Shown one piece after another: positions 41,672-51,319 of a DNA stretch of 64,000 nt. The stretch is taken from contig NZ_JAVSNJ010000003.1 of the NCBI RefSeq assembly GCF_032144095.1, positions 180,971-244,970 of the forward strand, read 5' to 3'. Origin of the DNA: Sphaerochaeta sp032144095 (GTDB lineage: Bacteria > Spirochaetota > Spirochaetia > Sphaerochaetales > Sphaerochaetaceae). The notes under the pieces are model-generated. The model did not search any database, was not told the DNA's origin, and was given only the letters and a program-made list of their open reading frames with translations. Each line of letters begins with the position of its first letter. The first letter of the stretch is position 1. Made by a program: the position numbers and the translations under genes.

Positions 41672-42593
41672 CCTTGATGATCCTTCTTGTCTTTGTAGGT
41701 AGGGTATGTGTGGCCTTCGTCCTGGAAACAAGGTACGAGCCTAGGATAATGAGAACCGAGCCCAAGGAAAAGGTGGAGGGTAGCCGCTCTCCCAAGATGA
41801 GCACTCCGGCAACGATGGCCGTCACCGGCTCGAATACGCTGAGGATCGAGGCCTTCTCCGAACCAATGGTCCTGATGCCCAAGGAAAAGAAAGAGCAGCC
41901 AAGCACCGTTGAAAGTACCGATAGGCCTGCTATGCCCCCGACTGCCTTGGCCCAGACGATAGGCAGGTGTTCTGTTGTGCCCAGATGTACCAGGGTAGGC
42001 AGAGCCCAAGCCGCTCCAGCGCTGAGGAGTATGTGGAACATGAGCAGGGTGTTGTCCAGGCTCTTTACCTCATCATTGTTGAGAAAGCGGACATAGAGAC
42101 AGAAGGTGAGGGCACTGCCAAGGGCGAGGATTATCCCCAGCAGTTGGTTTGCACTTGATGTTGTTGAAGGTCTGACTGCAAGGTAGAGCCCGACAAGTGA
42201 GAGTAGGGTCCCCCACTTCTGCCTTCCTGTTGGCCTGTACTTGTCAAAGGCCATTGCAAGGATGAGAACCAGCAAGGGGTAGATGAAGTGCAGCGTGGTG
42301 GTAAGGGAGGTGGGGATGTAGGCATAGGAGAGGAACAGGAGAAAGCTGGTCCCTCCAAAAAAGAGGGAGGAGGCTACCAGGAGCTTGAGAGTGAGGTGTT
42401 TTGGGATGGCGAGGTTCTTGCCCTGGAGTTTCAGCACCAGGGCGAGGATGAGGGCGGAGACAAGGAACCTGAGGGTGATGCGCTCATAGAGCCCCAGGCC
42501 CCCCTCTCCGGCTATCTTGTTGAAGAGGCCCATAAGGCCAAAGAAGCTTGAGGAGAGGAGGGTGAGAGCAACCCCCGTGCCGTAGCCGATCAT
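41661..42593 (-). CDS. EamA/DMT-family permease
   Basis: 310 residues, ten helices in two EamA repeats (I-P-T-S-L-T-T-T-L-H-F-I-Y-P near residue 90 is typical). Metabolite efflux role likely. ATGA-type overlap with the aldo/keto reductase gene upstream and 11-base overlap with the AEC gene downstream. The frame extends 59 codons further upstream through the reductase gene but lacks coding features there. Confidence 0.83.
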   Translation of the reverse strand: MIGYGTGVALTLLSSSFFGLMGLFNKIAGEGGLGLYERITLRFLVSALILALVLKLQGKNLAIPKHLTLKLLVASSLFFGGTSFLLFLSYAYIPTSLTTTLHFIYPLLVLILAMAFDKYRPTGRQKWGTLLSLVGLYLAVRPSTTSSANQLLGIILALGSALTFCLYVRFLNNDEVKSLDNTLLMFHILLSAGAAWALPTLVHLGTTEHLPIVWAKAVGGIAGLSVLSTVLGCSFFSLGIRTIGSEKASILSVFEPVTAIVAGVLILGERLPSTFSLGSVLIILGSYLVSRTKATHTLPTKTRRIIKDEQ

Positions 42594-43543
42594 CTGAGAA
42601 AGCTGATCTGTTGGGCAGTGAGGCTCAAGTCTGCCCCTCCAAGGGTTTCGGTTATCTGCTCCAGCTTGCTCGATCCCGCAATGGCTATGGTCGGGTTCTT
42701 CTGGCTGGTCAGGTAGGCCATGCAGATTGCTGCAGGACTGACCCTCAACTCCTCTGCCAGTTGCTTGCACCTGGGGACAATGGCAAGGTTACGTTCGGTG
42801 AGGAATCGGGTACGTGCCTGTTTGCTCAATGAGTCACCCTTTCCCTCGATGATCTTGGAAAACAGTCCTTTTGCCTGGGAGGCAAAGGCCAGCACGGGCA
42901 TGTTGTGCTTTTCATACCAGAGCCGTTCATTTTCGTCCATGCAGACAAGGGTGTCGTCACCCCAGGTCTCAGCTGTGCAGTGTGCAAGGCTCCACTGGAT
43001 CTCGCTGATGACAAACTCGCTCTTGTTGTTGGCCTTGGCCCAGGCGTTGGCCTCTTCGATCCTGCTTGTTTTCCAGTTCGAGGCTCCAAGATGCTTGACC
43101 AGGCCCTTGTCCACAAGCATCGAGCCCATGTCGATGATCTCGTCCGCTCCCATGGCCAGGTTGTCGCGGTGGAAGAACCAGATGTCAACGTTGTCCATTT
43201 TCAGCTGGTCTAGGCTCCGTTGGATGTCGCCCATCATATCCTTCATGGTAATCCTGCTCTTGTGCATGTCCTCTTTGTGGGGGTGGCATCCTTTTGTGGC
43301 AACAATCACCTTGTTGCGAAGATTGTTGGTCTGGATCCACTTTCCCACAACCTGTTCGCTGGTTGAAGGGTCCCCTGCCTTGTCCTGTCCATAGATATGT
43401 GCGGTATCGAGAAGGTTGCCCCCCTGCTCAAAGAAGATATCCAGTTGGGCGAGTGAGGTCTTCTCACTGGTGGTTTCGCCATAATGGTCGCATCCCAGTG
43501 CGATCTGGGAGAGTTTTGTCTCAAAAAATGGTGTGTATTTCAT
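42590..43543 (-). CDS. Aldo/keto reductase
   Basis: 317-residue NADPH-dependent oxidoreductase with the AKR tetrad: Asp and Tyr in L-D-T-A-H-I-Y-G (about 43-50), Lys in V-A-T-K-G near 83, and His in F-F-H-R-D-N near 122. C-terminal A-G-S-S-K-L-E-Q-I binds the cofactor phosphate. Substrate unknown. First gene of the operon with two permeases; GAGG lies before the ATG. Confidence 0.88.
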   Translation of the reverse strand: MKYTPFFETKLSQIALGCDHYGETTSEKTSLAQLDIFFEQGGNLLDTAHIYGQDKAGDPSTSEQVVGKWIQTNNLRNKVIVATKGCHPHKEDMHKSRITMKDMMGDIQRSLDQLKMDNVDIWFFHRDNLAMGADEIIDMGSMLVDKGLVKHLGASNWKTSRIEEANAWAKANNKSEFVISEIQWSLAHCTAETWGDDTLVCMDENERLWYEKHNMPVLAFASQAKGLFSKIIEGKGDSLSKQARTRFLTERNLAIVPRCKQLAEELRVSPAAICMAYLTSQKNPTIAIAGSSKLEQITETLGGADLSLTAQQISFLR

Positions 43544-43596
43544 GGTTGTACCTCATGGTGAGGAGTCTTTGCTGTAGAGTTCCTCGAATCGGTGAT

Positions 43597-43612
43597 ATGG
43601 CCTATTGGCCAT
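43597..43612. promoter_or_regulatory. Inverted repeat upstream of the AKR operon
   Basis: ATGGCC-TATT-GGCCAT, a perfect 6-4-6 inverted repeat, 54 bases before the AKR start. The minus strand reads TATAGG next to it. A candidate operator; no regulator can be named. Confidence 0.4.
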
Positions 43613-43762
43613 CCTTTGCCTATAGTACGCTAACTGCCTTGTTATGACTACTACGATGGAGAGCTTGAATTGGTTCCTTCAGGGGTGAGGCGTTTTCGTC
43701 ACTTGTCTCTGTGCACTCTGCCTCTCCTCTGGGGAGGCTTTAGGGTTTCCCGCCAACGTTGC

Positions 43763-43791
43763 TTGACCGCTACCATTTCTCTCTGTAGTAT
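43763..43791 (+). promoter_or_regulatory. Promoter of trpR-like gene
   Basis: TTGACC 43763-43768, 17-base spacer, TAGTAT 43786-43791. An imperfect operator-like repeat CTCTG ... CAGAG (43781-43798) spans the -10, which would suit autoregulation. Confidence 0.55.
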
Positions 43792-43819
43792 GAGCAGAGG
43801 ACTCATGGGAGGGTAACAC

Positions 43820-44107
43820 ATGGAAAACGATTTTGAGGATCTGGTTAGGATCTTTGCCAAGACAACCGATGAACAGCAGATGCGTCAGCTTTTTGAGGAG
43901 ATGTTTACCCCCAGCGAACAAAAGGATATTGCCTTACGTTGGAACCTGATGAAAGACCTCTACCGTGGCATCCCCCAGAGGGAGATTGCTGCCAACCATG
44001 GCATCTCGCTGTGCAAGATTACCCGGGGTTCAAAAATTCTCAAGCAGAAGAATTCCTACTGCAGGAAGATTCTCAGCGACCGGTATGACGACCATCTGCG
44101 TATCTGA
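43820..44107 (+). CDS. trpR: TrpR-family repressor
   Basis: 95 residues. M-F-T-P-S-E-Q-K-D-I-A-L-R-W near residue 28 and the helix-turn-helix P-Q-R-E-I-A-A-N-H-G-I-S-L-C-K-I-T-R-G-S near 52-70 are the TrpR/YerC signatures. G-I-S replaces the usual G-A-S or G-V-S. No trp genes are in the window, so targets are unknown. GGAGGG precedes the ATG. Confidence 0.85.
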   Translation: MENDFEDLVRIFAKTTDEQQMRQLFEEMFTPSEQKDIALRWNLMKDLYRGIPQREIAANHGISLCKITRGSKILKQKNSYCRKILSDRYDDHLRI

Positions 44108-44242
44108 AATGTGCTTTGGAAGCGAGGGGGGGCGGGCCAAGGTGCCAAAAACTGTCAGATACCCTTCTTTCAACTGAAAAAGGTACCGAGAGCACTGCTT
44201 TGATGGTATTATAGAGGTAAGAATATCCAAGGAAAGGGGAGC

Positions 44243-46009
44243 ATGAAAGGTTTGAGGTCATCAATAACCGTTGTAGTGGCAGGTACATCGCAAGATGTCT
44301 TTCCCCCTGCTGATATGTTTGTTCCCATCTTGCTGGACACTAGTTCCCTTTCCCCATATGGCATCTTTTCTGCTCTCCGTGAGATAGATGTTGCATTGGA
44401 GTCAGATTTCATTGGATTTTGTACTTCTGCTGAATATTTCAATTTTGCCGGAGCACTCTCCTCCCCAAGTACCTGTGAACCTCACCTAAGTAAGGCATCC
44501 CTGGAGAGATACGGCCTTTTTGACGATCGTGCAATGACAGCGGCGCTTAGGGATTCCGATCTGCTTGTTGCTTTGCCTATTGACCTGAGAAAAGCAAAAC
44601 CCTCATTTGTCAATGTACGCTCACGCCTGGAATCAATCCCTTCCTTGAAAAAACAGGATATTGAGCTGTTTCATACTATCCTTGCAAAAACGTATCCCGA
44701 ATATGCCCGCTTGGCTGTTGAATATTGCAATGGCAGTTTGTATGGAAGCCAATCCCTATGTATCATGAAGCGAAAGCTGTTCGAGGAGTATTGTTCCCTT
44801 CTGTTTGGTGTGCTCGATGCCTTCCATGAAGAGAGGGACACCAGCGGGTACAGTCTGGAATCGTACGTTGCCCTTGAACACCTTGGTCATATGATAACCG
44901 CTCTTTTTGTACTGCAGAAAGAACGGGAAACTGCACCTGCCCTTGTGATCAAGAAACTTCCGACAGTCTATTTTGAAGAGACGCAGACACCTCTTTTCCT
45001 CCAAAGCTGTAGGAAAGGGGCTATTCCTGTGGTCTTTGCGTCCAATGAACGGTTTGCCCCCTTCCTTGGTGTCTGTATGCAATCGATGCTGGAGCACATA
45101 AGCCCTCCCAATTGGTATGACATTGTCGTTTTGGAATCGAATCTCTCAGAGGACTCGAAACGACGCCTTGAGCTTATGTGTAGCCGCTGGGATACTGTAT
45201 CCCTCAGATTTTTCAATCCAACAGCCATGTTGTCAGGTCGGAAACTGCAGAAGAACAGCACCGACCATATCAGTATGGAAACCTATTACCGATTCCTCAT
45301 TGCCGATATCCTGCCAGAGTATGAAAAGGTGCTATATCTCGATTGCGATACTGTCATTCTTGATGACGTTGCAAACTTGTTTGCGACAGATCTGGGGTCG
45401 GCTGCCATCGGTGCTGCCATTGACCCCGAAATCCCGGGACAAAGGGAGCTCGACCCCTCTCTCGTTGCATATATGCGTGACGTTTTGCACATGGACGACA
45501 AGGACCCCTACCTGCAGGCAGGAGTCCTTGTCTTGAATCTTGAGGCGATGAACAAACTGCATAGTGTTGATGAATGGTTGGCTTTGGCGGGTGAGAGAAA
45601 ATATCGGTACAATGACCAAGACATCCTGAACAAGGAGTGCAAGGGCCATCTGCATCTGCTTGACCTTAGCTGGAATACAGTCGTTGATTGTAATGGACGA
45701 AGGCTTCCCATCATAGAGAAGGGGCCTCGAATGGTACTGCAAGCATATTTGAAGGCAAGATGCCAACCAAAGTTGGTCCACTATGCAGGATTCGAGAAAC
45801 CCTGGGATGCTCCGGGCTCAGATTTCGCCTACCTGTTTTGGGATTTCGCAAATCGGTCAACGTTTGCTGATAGGGTTCTTTCCATGCGGGTAGGGGACCT
45901 TGTACATGCAAAGAAAGCGAAGCAACCATTCGTACAGAGGTTGTTTCCCCGAGGGACCAGGCGGAGAGATTTTGCAAAAAGAGTATTCTATTGGGTTTCT
46001 CGAACTTGA
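44243..46009 (+). CDS. DUF4422-GT8 bifunctional glycosyltransferase-like protein
   Basis: 588 residues. Residues 1-250 resemble DUF4422, a putative glycosyltransferase domain of capsule loci (L-Y-G-S-Q-S-L-C-I-M-K-R-K-L-F-E-E-Y-C core near 170). Residues 255-560 are a GT8 domain with V-V-F-A-S-N-E-R-F-A-P, D-x-D in Y-L-D-C-D-T near 366-368, and N-D-Q-D-I-L-N near 456. GT8 enzymes transfer glucose or galactose from the UDP sugar. Separate genes elsewhere; the fusion is unusual. GGGGAG before the ATG. First gene of the surface-glycan locus. Confidence 0.83.
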   Translation: MKGLRSSITVVVAGTSQDVFPPADMFVPILLDTSSLSPYGIFSALREIDVALESDFIGFCTSAEYFNFAGALSSPSTCEPHLSKASLERYGLFDDRAMTAALRDSDLLVALPIDLRKAKPSFVNVRSRLESIPSLKKQDIELFHTILAKTYPEYARLAVEYCNGSLYGSQSLCIMKRKLFEEYCSLLFGVLDAFHEERDTSGYSLESYVALEHLGHMITALFVLQKERETAPALVIKKLPTVYFEETQTPLFLQSCRKGAIPVVFASNERFAPFLGVCMQSMLEHISPPNWYDIVVLESNLSEDSKRRLELMCSRWDTVSLRFFNPTAMLSGRKLQKNSTDHISMETYYRFLIADILPEYEKVLYLDCDTVILDDVANLFATDLGSAAIGAAIDPEIPGQRELDPSLVAYMRDVLHMDDKDPYLQAGVLVLNLEAMNKLHSVDEWLALAGERKYRYNDQDILNKECKGHLHLLDLSWNTVVDCNGRRLPIIEKGPRMVLQAYLKARCQPKLVHYAGFEKPWDAPGSDFAYLFWDFANRSTFADRVLSMRVGDLVHAKKAKQPFVQRLFPRGTRRRDFAKRVFYWVSRT

Positions 46010-46081
46010 AAATCTTGGAATGGGGTATCTGCCCCAATTCAGGTCAGTAGGTGTTGGAAAAAGGTTTAAGGATATTGAAGT

Positions 46082-47455
46082 ATGAAAAAAAGAATCTACA
46101 CGCCTCTTTTTTTGAGGGTTTTAGGGGATAGCCTTGCTGTTCTCGCTTCCTGGTTTCTGGCTGGATATGTTCGTTTCTATGTGATGCCTGAAGGAAGGGT
46201 TGCTTCCTTTGGCCTGTTTGTGCAGCTCTCTGTAGTCGTGTTGGTGATGTACATATTTTTTATAAGCAGAAAAAACCTCTATGTTGAGGAGTTGGAACAC
46301 TCATGGCGAAAAGAGACTACTAAGCTTGTCACCGCTGCGTTCCAGGCATTCCTGTTGCTGGTGATCATGTTGTATTTCCTTTTCTCCGACAAGGTAAGCC
46401 GAATCGCAATAGCATTGCATTTTCTTTTTGTCATTATCTTTTTGGTTATTGAGCGTACCTATATCTCTAGCTCTATCAAGAAAGCATATATGAAGGGTAA
46501 CTACACCAGACATATCCTCCTGGTTGGCTTTGGTGAGAAGCTTTCGGAATATGAAAAGGCCTTGCATAGCAAACGGACCCAAGGAATTAAGATCCTTGGC
46601 CAATATGATGGAGACCTTCAGCAGATTGCGGGGTGTGAGCAACTCAGCTATCCCACACTTTGGGATGCCGTCGCTGCGACTAAGCCGGATTTAGTGGTCA
46701 TCGGGTATCCTGGTCAGGAGTATGACCGTCAGGAGGCCATGGTAGCCCAAGCTTTGGATCTGCTCAATGAGAAGGTTGTGTTGCTACCGTCTCTCCCTGA
46801 GTCCTACATTGGGACGCAGATTTCTGACTTTCGTTGGATTCCGATGCTCCGTCTCAATGCCGCGGAGATTGGTTTTTTTCAGCGGGTAATGAAACGGATG
46901 TTTGACATTGTAGCTTCTGCTATTGGAGTCTTGTTACTTTCTCCTGTGCTATTGATAATCAGCTTCCTTATAAAGGTAACCTCGCCTGGTCCTGTCATCT
47001 ACAAGCAGAAGCGGGTCACCAAAGATGGCAAAGTATTTACCATGTACAAGTTCAGGAGCATGAGGTCAGACATTCCAGAAGACGCAACTCATTGGACAGA
47101 GGAGAATGATCCACGGGTTACCAAAATCGGCAGGCTCATTCGAAGAACCAGTCTTGATGAACTGCCCCAGCTCTTCAATGTGATAGGGGGATCCATGAGT
47201 CTCATCGGGCCTCGTCCAGAACGGCCTGAACTGGTGGAGAAGTTCAGTCATGAGATACCTGGCTATAGGATGCGTCACCGGGCAAAGGCAGGCCTTTCAG
47301 GTTGGGCACAGGTTAACGGCTGGAGGGGAAACACCTCCTTGGAGCGGCGTATTGAGTTTGATCTGTATTATATTCGCAACTGGAGTTTCTTTTTTGACTT
47401 GAAAATTGTACTCTTTACATTCTTTAGGGGATTTGTTAATGAGAATGCGTATTAA
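46082..47455 (+). CDS. Undecaprenyl-phosphate sugar-1-phosphate transferase (WbaP/ExoY type)
   Basis: 457-residue initiating enzyme of repeat-unit polysaccharide synthesis. Four or five N-terminal helices (1-120), a CoA-binding-like middle domain, and the catalytic bacterial-sugar-transferase domain from about 268: K-R-M-F-D-I-V, P-V-I-Y-K-Q-K-R-V, Y-K-F-R-S-M, R-R-T-S-L-D-E-L-P-Q and S-L-I-G-P-R-P-E-R-P. Places the first sugar phosphate on undecaprenyl phosphate at the inner membrane. No SD; 72 bases after the GT8 gene. Confidence 0.92.
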   Translation: MKKRIYTPLFLRVLGDSLAVLASWFLAGYVRFYVMPEGRVASFGLFVQLSVVVLVMYIFFISRKNLYVEELEHSWRKETTKLVTAAFQAFLLLVIMLYFLFSDKVSRIAIALHFLFVIIFLVIERTYISSSIKKAYMKGNYTRHILLVGFGEKLSEYEKALHSKRTQGIKILGQYDGDLQQIAGCEQLSYPTLWDAVAATKPDLVVIGYPGQEYDRQEAMVAQALDLLNEKVVLLPSLPESYIGTQISDFRWIPMLRLNAAEIGFFQRVMKRMFDIVASAIGVLLLSPVLLIISFLIKVTSPGPVIYKQKRVTKDGKVFTMYKFRSMRSDIPEDATHWTEENDPRVTKIGRLIRRTSLDELPQLFNVIGGSMSLIGPRPERPELVEKFSHEIPGYRMRHRAKAGLSGWAQVNGWRGNTSLERRIEFDLYYIRNWSFFFDLKIVLFTFFRGFVNENAY

Positions 47456-47469
47456 AAATGGAGTGTAAT

Positions 47470-48300
47470 GTGGTAAAAAAATATAGTGTTGTCTTTTTTC
47501 TTCTGTTTGTTTGTACTCTTGGGGCTGTTTCGGCAGCCTCGGATATCAGGGCGGTCCTGCCGTTTTTGGGAGAAACTCAGTATGCAAAGCTCGAGGCAGG
47601 CGAAATTGTTAATGGGGAGTCCGTCAATGGAGAACCTATAACCCCGTATTTCGTCGATGGAAGCGAAGCCTTTGCTAGGGCCCAAATTGCCCAAGGTCTT
47701 GAGGATGGCTTTTCCATTGCTGCAGTAAGTTACATACCCTATGGCCCTAAGCTCTTGGCAATGAATGATGCAGAACGGCAACTGGCCATCTTCAACAAGA
47801 TCCGTGCGATCTCTACCCAAGAGGGGCTGATCTATATTTCTTGGAGGGCAGGGAACAAGCCAAAGGTTCTCATTGAGAAGTCAGCCTATATGGAAACCGA
47901 AAAGGACTTGAACAAATTGCTTCCCGATCCTGTAGCCACCACCTTTCCACTGTCTGCTCAAAGCTATGTATTTCAGCGTGATTCGTCCTTTGGAGGAAAC
48001 CGTTACCTCCATACCTACTCTAACAGTGATAAAGAGATATTTGTCTCGATACAGAATATAAGTGCGATGAAGGTCTTTGGCCTGTTTACAGCGGTTCCCA
48101 AAGGGAACCTCTCCATAAATATGGGAACGTATCTTCTGGATGAGGGTGTATTGCTAACGGCACTCACTACCATAGAGGGTAGGGACCCTGAGGTCTCAGT
48201 CCTTGGGTATAAAGTAGATCTTCCTTCTGCTTTCAAAAGAAGGATTACTGCATTGCAGAATTGGTTCGTTGCTCAGCTTGCGACAATAGAGATGGAATAG
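47470..48300 (+). CDS. Exported protein of unknown function
   Basis: 276 residues with a signal peptide (V-V-K-K-Y-S-V-V-F-F-L-L-F-V then A-V-S-A-A-S). No known domain recognised. The GTG at 47470 has GGAG six bases upstream; ATG 47458 is possible. It lies 14 bases after the sugar transferase gene and 10 before a Wzi-like gene, so it is likely a periplasmic part of the polysaccharide system. Confidence 0.75.
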   Translation: MVKKYSVVFFLLFVCTLGAVSAASDIRAVLPFLGETQYAKLEAGEIVNGESVNGEPITPYFVDGSEAFARAQIAQGLEDGFSIAAVSYIPYGPKLLAMNDAERQLAIFNKIRAISTQEGLIYISWRAGNKPKVLIEKSAYMETEKDLNKLLPDPVATTFPLSAQSYVFQRDSSFGGNRYLHTYSNSDKEIFVSIQNISAMKVFGLFTAVPKGNLSINMGTYLLDEGVLLTALTTIEGRDPEVSVLGYKVDLPSAFKRRITALQNWFVAQLATIEME

Positions 48301-48310
48301 GGTGGTTTGT

Positions 48311-50293
48311 ATGCATAGTTCGTTGAGAAGAATACTGGTTTTTGTGGTTGGTATTGGGGTTATCTTGCTTTCATCTGTGAATGCTGCGATCCATACATCG
48401 GTTCCGATCGACCATCGGGTCTATCGAATCCTGGATGTTGCGGAGATTCGGGGCCTCATAGGACGTCAGGTATCAACCCGTCCATATAGTGCAAAAAAGG
48501 TGCTTTCACTTCTCCAGCAGATAGAGGAAAACAGGGAGAGCCTCTCTCCTTCAGAGGTTGCTGAGGTCATAGATCTCCAACAGGAGCTGGAGCATTCCTT
48601 CGGTTTTGCAGAGTCTAGTGTGGATGATCTGCTTTCCACGGGATTCCTCCGTACCTACGACCAGGAGAAGAAGATAGGGGCTTCCCTTGGAGTCAGCCTT
48701 GCCTCTACCCAGACAGTCAATGTGGTAACGAGGGAATATGATTCAAGAAACTCAATCCTGGCCTTTATCAAAGGGGATTTGGGAGAGGCCATCTCCTACA
48801 ATATGAACTTTGGGCTCCAGTTGGACAAGTTGAACAGCAATGTCTTCCTTCCCACCGATTTTACGATTGCTGGTGAAGGGTTCTACATGCAACTGCTCGA
48901 TGGTGGCTCCCAATTGAGGACGATTCCCAGTTCAGCGTTCTATACCGGGCTGGCGCTCTCTCCAGAGCTTTCCGCTTCCCTCTTCGATGGCAACCTCAAC
49001 CTCAGATGGGGATCCATCAAGCGCGACTGGGGTCCCGGGCTTAACAACCTGATGGTCTCGGGCTCTGCCCGTTCTTTCGATGGTATCGAGATTCAGCTGG
49101 ATGCCACTTCATGGCTGCATTATACGGTCATAAATGGCTCCTTGGGTAAGTTCTCCCTGAAGACCCTCGATGGCGAAAGATTCTTCTCGGATGATTTTAA
49201 CGATGACAAGCCCTACTACCGGTTCGACAACAACTTCAGTGCCCACAGGATTGAGTTGGATGCAACTCCTAACCTCACCCTCTCAATCTTTGAAGGTGTA
49301 GTCTGGCAGAAACGCTTTGAACTTGGCTACCTCAATCCACTGACCATCTATATGTTCCAGCAGAACAACCTGGGTGACATCGACAACATGCTTGCAGGCG
49401 TTGACTTCAACTACACACTGGCTAAAAAAGCACGCTTCTATGGGAGCATGGCAACCACTGAACTAAACAAGATAGGAAGCCTGAAGACGATGCTTACCGC
49501 ACCAAGGAACATCCTTGCCTTCCAGGCAGGGGTAACCATTCCCCTCCCGATCGGTAGCTTCTCCTCCCTCACCTTCCAGTGGACCTATCTGGCACCCTTC
49601 TTCTACTCCCATTATCCCATGCTGGAGCAGGTGGGGACACTTGAGAAAGGGGATGGAATAGCATCTGTTTTTACCTCGAAACGTGGCAATACCTATACAT
49701 ATAATGGGACTGATACAATTACCATTAAGTATAGCAATGGGGAACCCTCAGAATACCTCGCGCTACCCACTTCTGGTTCTAGTAAGGTCTCCGATAATGG
49801 TCGCATCAAGATAGAAGTCAATGACAATGGTGATTTCCTCATCTCCGAAACCTATAGTGAGACTGCCTATGTAAATAAGGGAGAGAACCTCGGCTATCCC
49901 CTTAACCCCAACTCCCAGGAGTTCCTTTTGCAGCTTGACCTGGGGTTTGCCCAGGGCTGGAAGACCCAGACTGTGGTAAAGTACCAGGTCCGTAGTGGCC
50001 AGTATGGGTACACCGTTGAGCAATTCGTAAAATATAGTGACATAAGTTCCTATAATCCCAAAGATTTTTGGGCCAATACCTTTGAACATGCACTGACTCT
50101 TGAGCTGCAGGTAGCCAAGAAATTTGCCCAGATGCCTATCGAAGTCTCCCTGGAATACCGGTTTACCACTCTTTGGGAACGGGGAAATTCGGCGGGAAAA
50201 ACCTTCGATGGCAAAAATACTGTGGGGTTCCTGTCTTGGAATGGTCCATCCTATGACAATGTGGTGACGGTAGGTACAAAAATATATTTCTAA
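48311..50293 (+). CDS. Wzi-like outer-membrane beta-barrel protein (capsule assembly)
   Basis: About 660 residues with signal peptide (to near residue 27), an N-terminal helical segment (V-Y-R-I-L-D-V-A-E-I ... ), and a long alternating beta-strand barrel ending in Tyr-Phe. W-G-P-G-L-N-N-L near residue 240 matches the W-G-x-G motif of Wzi-type proteins, which bind and anchor capsule at the surface. It follows the exported protein and precedes a GT2 gene. Identification is by pattern rather than strong identity. Confidence 0.72.
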   Translation: MHSSLRRILVFVVGIGVILLSSVNAAIHTSVPIDHRVYRILDVAEIRGLIGRQVSTRPYSAKKVLSLLQQIEENRESLSPSEVAEVIDLQQELEHSFGFAESSVDDLLSTGFLRTYDQEKKIGASLGVSLASTQTVNVVTREYDSRNSILAFIKGDLGEAISYNMNFGLQLDKLNSNVFLPTDFTIAGEGFYMQLLDGGSQLRTIPSSAFYTGLALSPELSASLFDGNLNLRWGSIKRDWGPGLNNLMVSGSARSFDGIEIQLDATSWLHYTVINGSLGKFSLKTLDGERFFSDDFNDDKPYYRFDNNFSAHRIELDATPNLTLSIFEGVVWQKRFELGYLNPLTIYMFQQNNLGDIDNMLAGVDFNYTLAKKARFYGSMATTELNKIGSLKTMLTAPRNILAFQAGVTIPLPIGSFSSLTFQWTYLAPFFYSHYPMLEQVGTLEKGDGIASVFTSKRGNTYTYNGTDTITIKYSNGEPSEYLALPTSGSSKVSDNGRIKIEVNDNGDFLISETYSETAYVNKGENLGYPLNPNSQEFLLQLDLGFAQGWKTQTVVKYQVRSGQYGYTVEQFVKYSDISSYNPKDFWANTFEHALTLELQVAKKFAQMPIEVSLEYRFTTLWERGNSAGKTFDGKNTVGFLSWNGPSYDNVVTVGTKIYF

Positions 50294-50311
50294 GGTTGGA
50301 GGAATTGCTCT

Positions 50312-51082
50312 ATGGCTGAGTGCAAGAAGCTTTGTTCTGTTGTGATCCCCGCATACAACTGTGAACGAACAGTTCGGGCAAGCGTTGAGTCTGCCTTAGG
50401 GCAATCCTACGATTCGTTGGAAATACTCATTGCCAATGATGCTTCGACAGACAACACAGGTTTTGTCCTCAAGGACCTAGCCCTGCAGGATTCACGTATC
50501 AAGGTGTTCTCCCTGGAACAGAATGGGGGAGTAGCAAATGCACGCAACTATCTGTTCTCTCAGGCTTCGGGGGAATATATTGCGTTCTTGGACAGCGATG
50601 ATATCTGGGAGTCTGAAAAGCTTGCAAAACAAATCGCCATCCTTGAACAAGGGGAAGGGGATTTCACCTACTCGAGCTACTCGTTCATTGATAAGGATTC
50701 CTTGGCCATAGGAAAGCCTAAGATGGTTCCCTCCACCTGTACCCTTCAGGAAATTCTTAAGGAAAACTTCATCCTGTGCTCGAGTGTTGTGATGAAGGCC
50801 CAGTTAGGCAAACAGTTTACCATGGATGGTTCCTACTCCCATGAGGACATGGTGTACTGGCTTACGCTCTTCCAGGCTGGGCGCAAGGCAGTAGGAGTTG
50901 CTGATGTGCTGGTTCGCTACAGGATCTACGAACAGAACCGGTCGGGGAATAAGGCAAAGGCTGCAAAAGACCGATGGATAGTCTATCGGAGATTCCTTAA
51001 ACTGAATCTTTGTACTGCAAGTAGATATTTCATCTCCTATACACTGAACGGCTTTAGAAAATATGGGGCTTTGCGGCACTAG
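50312..51082 (+). CDS. Family 2 glycosyltransferase
   Basis: 256 residues, GT-A fold: V-V-I-P-A-Y-N near the N terminus, N-D-A-S-T-D-N-T, N-G-G-V-A-N-A-R-N, and D-S-D-D (metal-binding DxD) near residue 94. No membrane segments, so it acts on lipid-linked sugars at the cytoplasmic face. GGAGG nine bases before the ATG. Last gene of the first half of the glycan locus. Confidence 0.9.
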   Translation: MAECKKLCSVVIPAYNCERTVRASVESALGQSYDSLEILIANDASTDNTGFVLKDLALQDSRIKVFSLEQNGGVANARNYLFSQASGEYIAFLDSDDIWESEKLAKQIAILEQGEGDFTYSSYSFIDKDSLAIGKPKMVPSTCTLQEILKENFILCSSVVMKAQLGKQFTMDGSYSHEDMVYWLTLFQAGRKAVGVADVLVRYRIYEQNRSGNKAKAAKDRWIVYRRFLKLNLCTASRYFISYTLNGFRKYGALRH

Positions 51083-51245
51083 TTTCCTGACAATCCAGAG
51101 TTTTTGTAATTATTTGTAGGCAGTGATGTTGTACTATTATAAGGCTTTGCGGTAATTTTATTAGGAAATGCGTGTGGTATCTATAGTAACTTCTGCTTAA
51201 AGTGTATGAAAAATACCTTTGAGTATAGAGTATAGCCCTGTTTTC

Positions 51246-51274
51246 TTGACACATCCTAGGAAAATATCTAGTAT
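51246..51274 (+). promoter_or_regulatory. Strong promoter of the outer-membrane barrel pair
   Basis: TTGACA 51246-51251, 17-base spacer, TAGTAT 51269-51274; leader of about 39 bases to ATG 51320. The 237-base gap before it (51083-51319) is AT-rich with no gene. Confidence 0.7.
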
Positions 51275-51319
51275 GCAACGGATAAGTCTTGAGTATAGCG
51301 GTATGTTGGCTGAGGTGAC

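Noticed and set aside
42594..42770. N-terminal extension of the EamA permease
   Set aside because: It overlaps the aldo/keto reductase coding region and lacks membrane or family features; the ATGA junction gives the true start.
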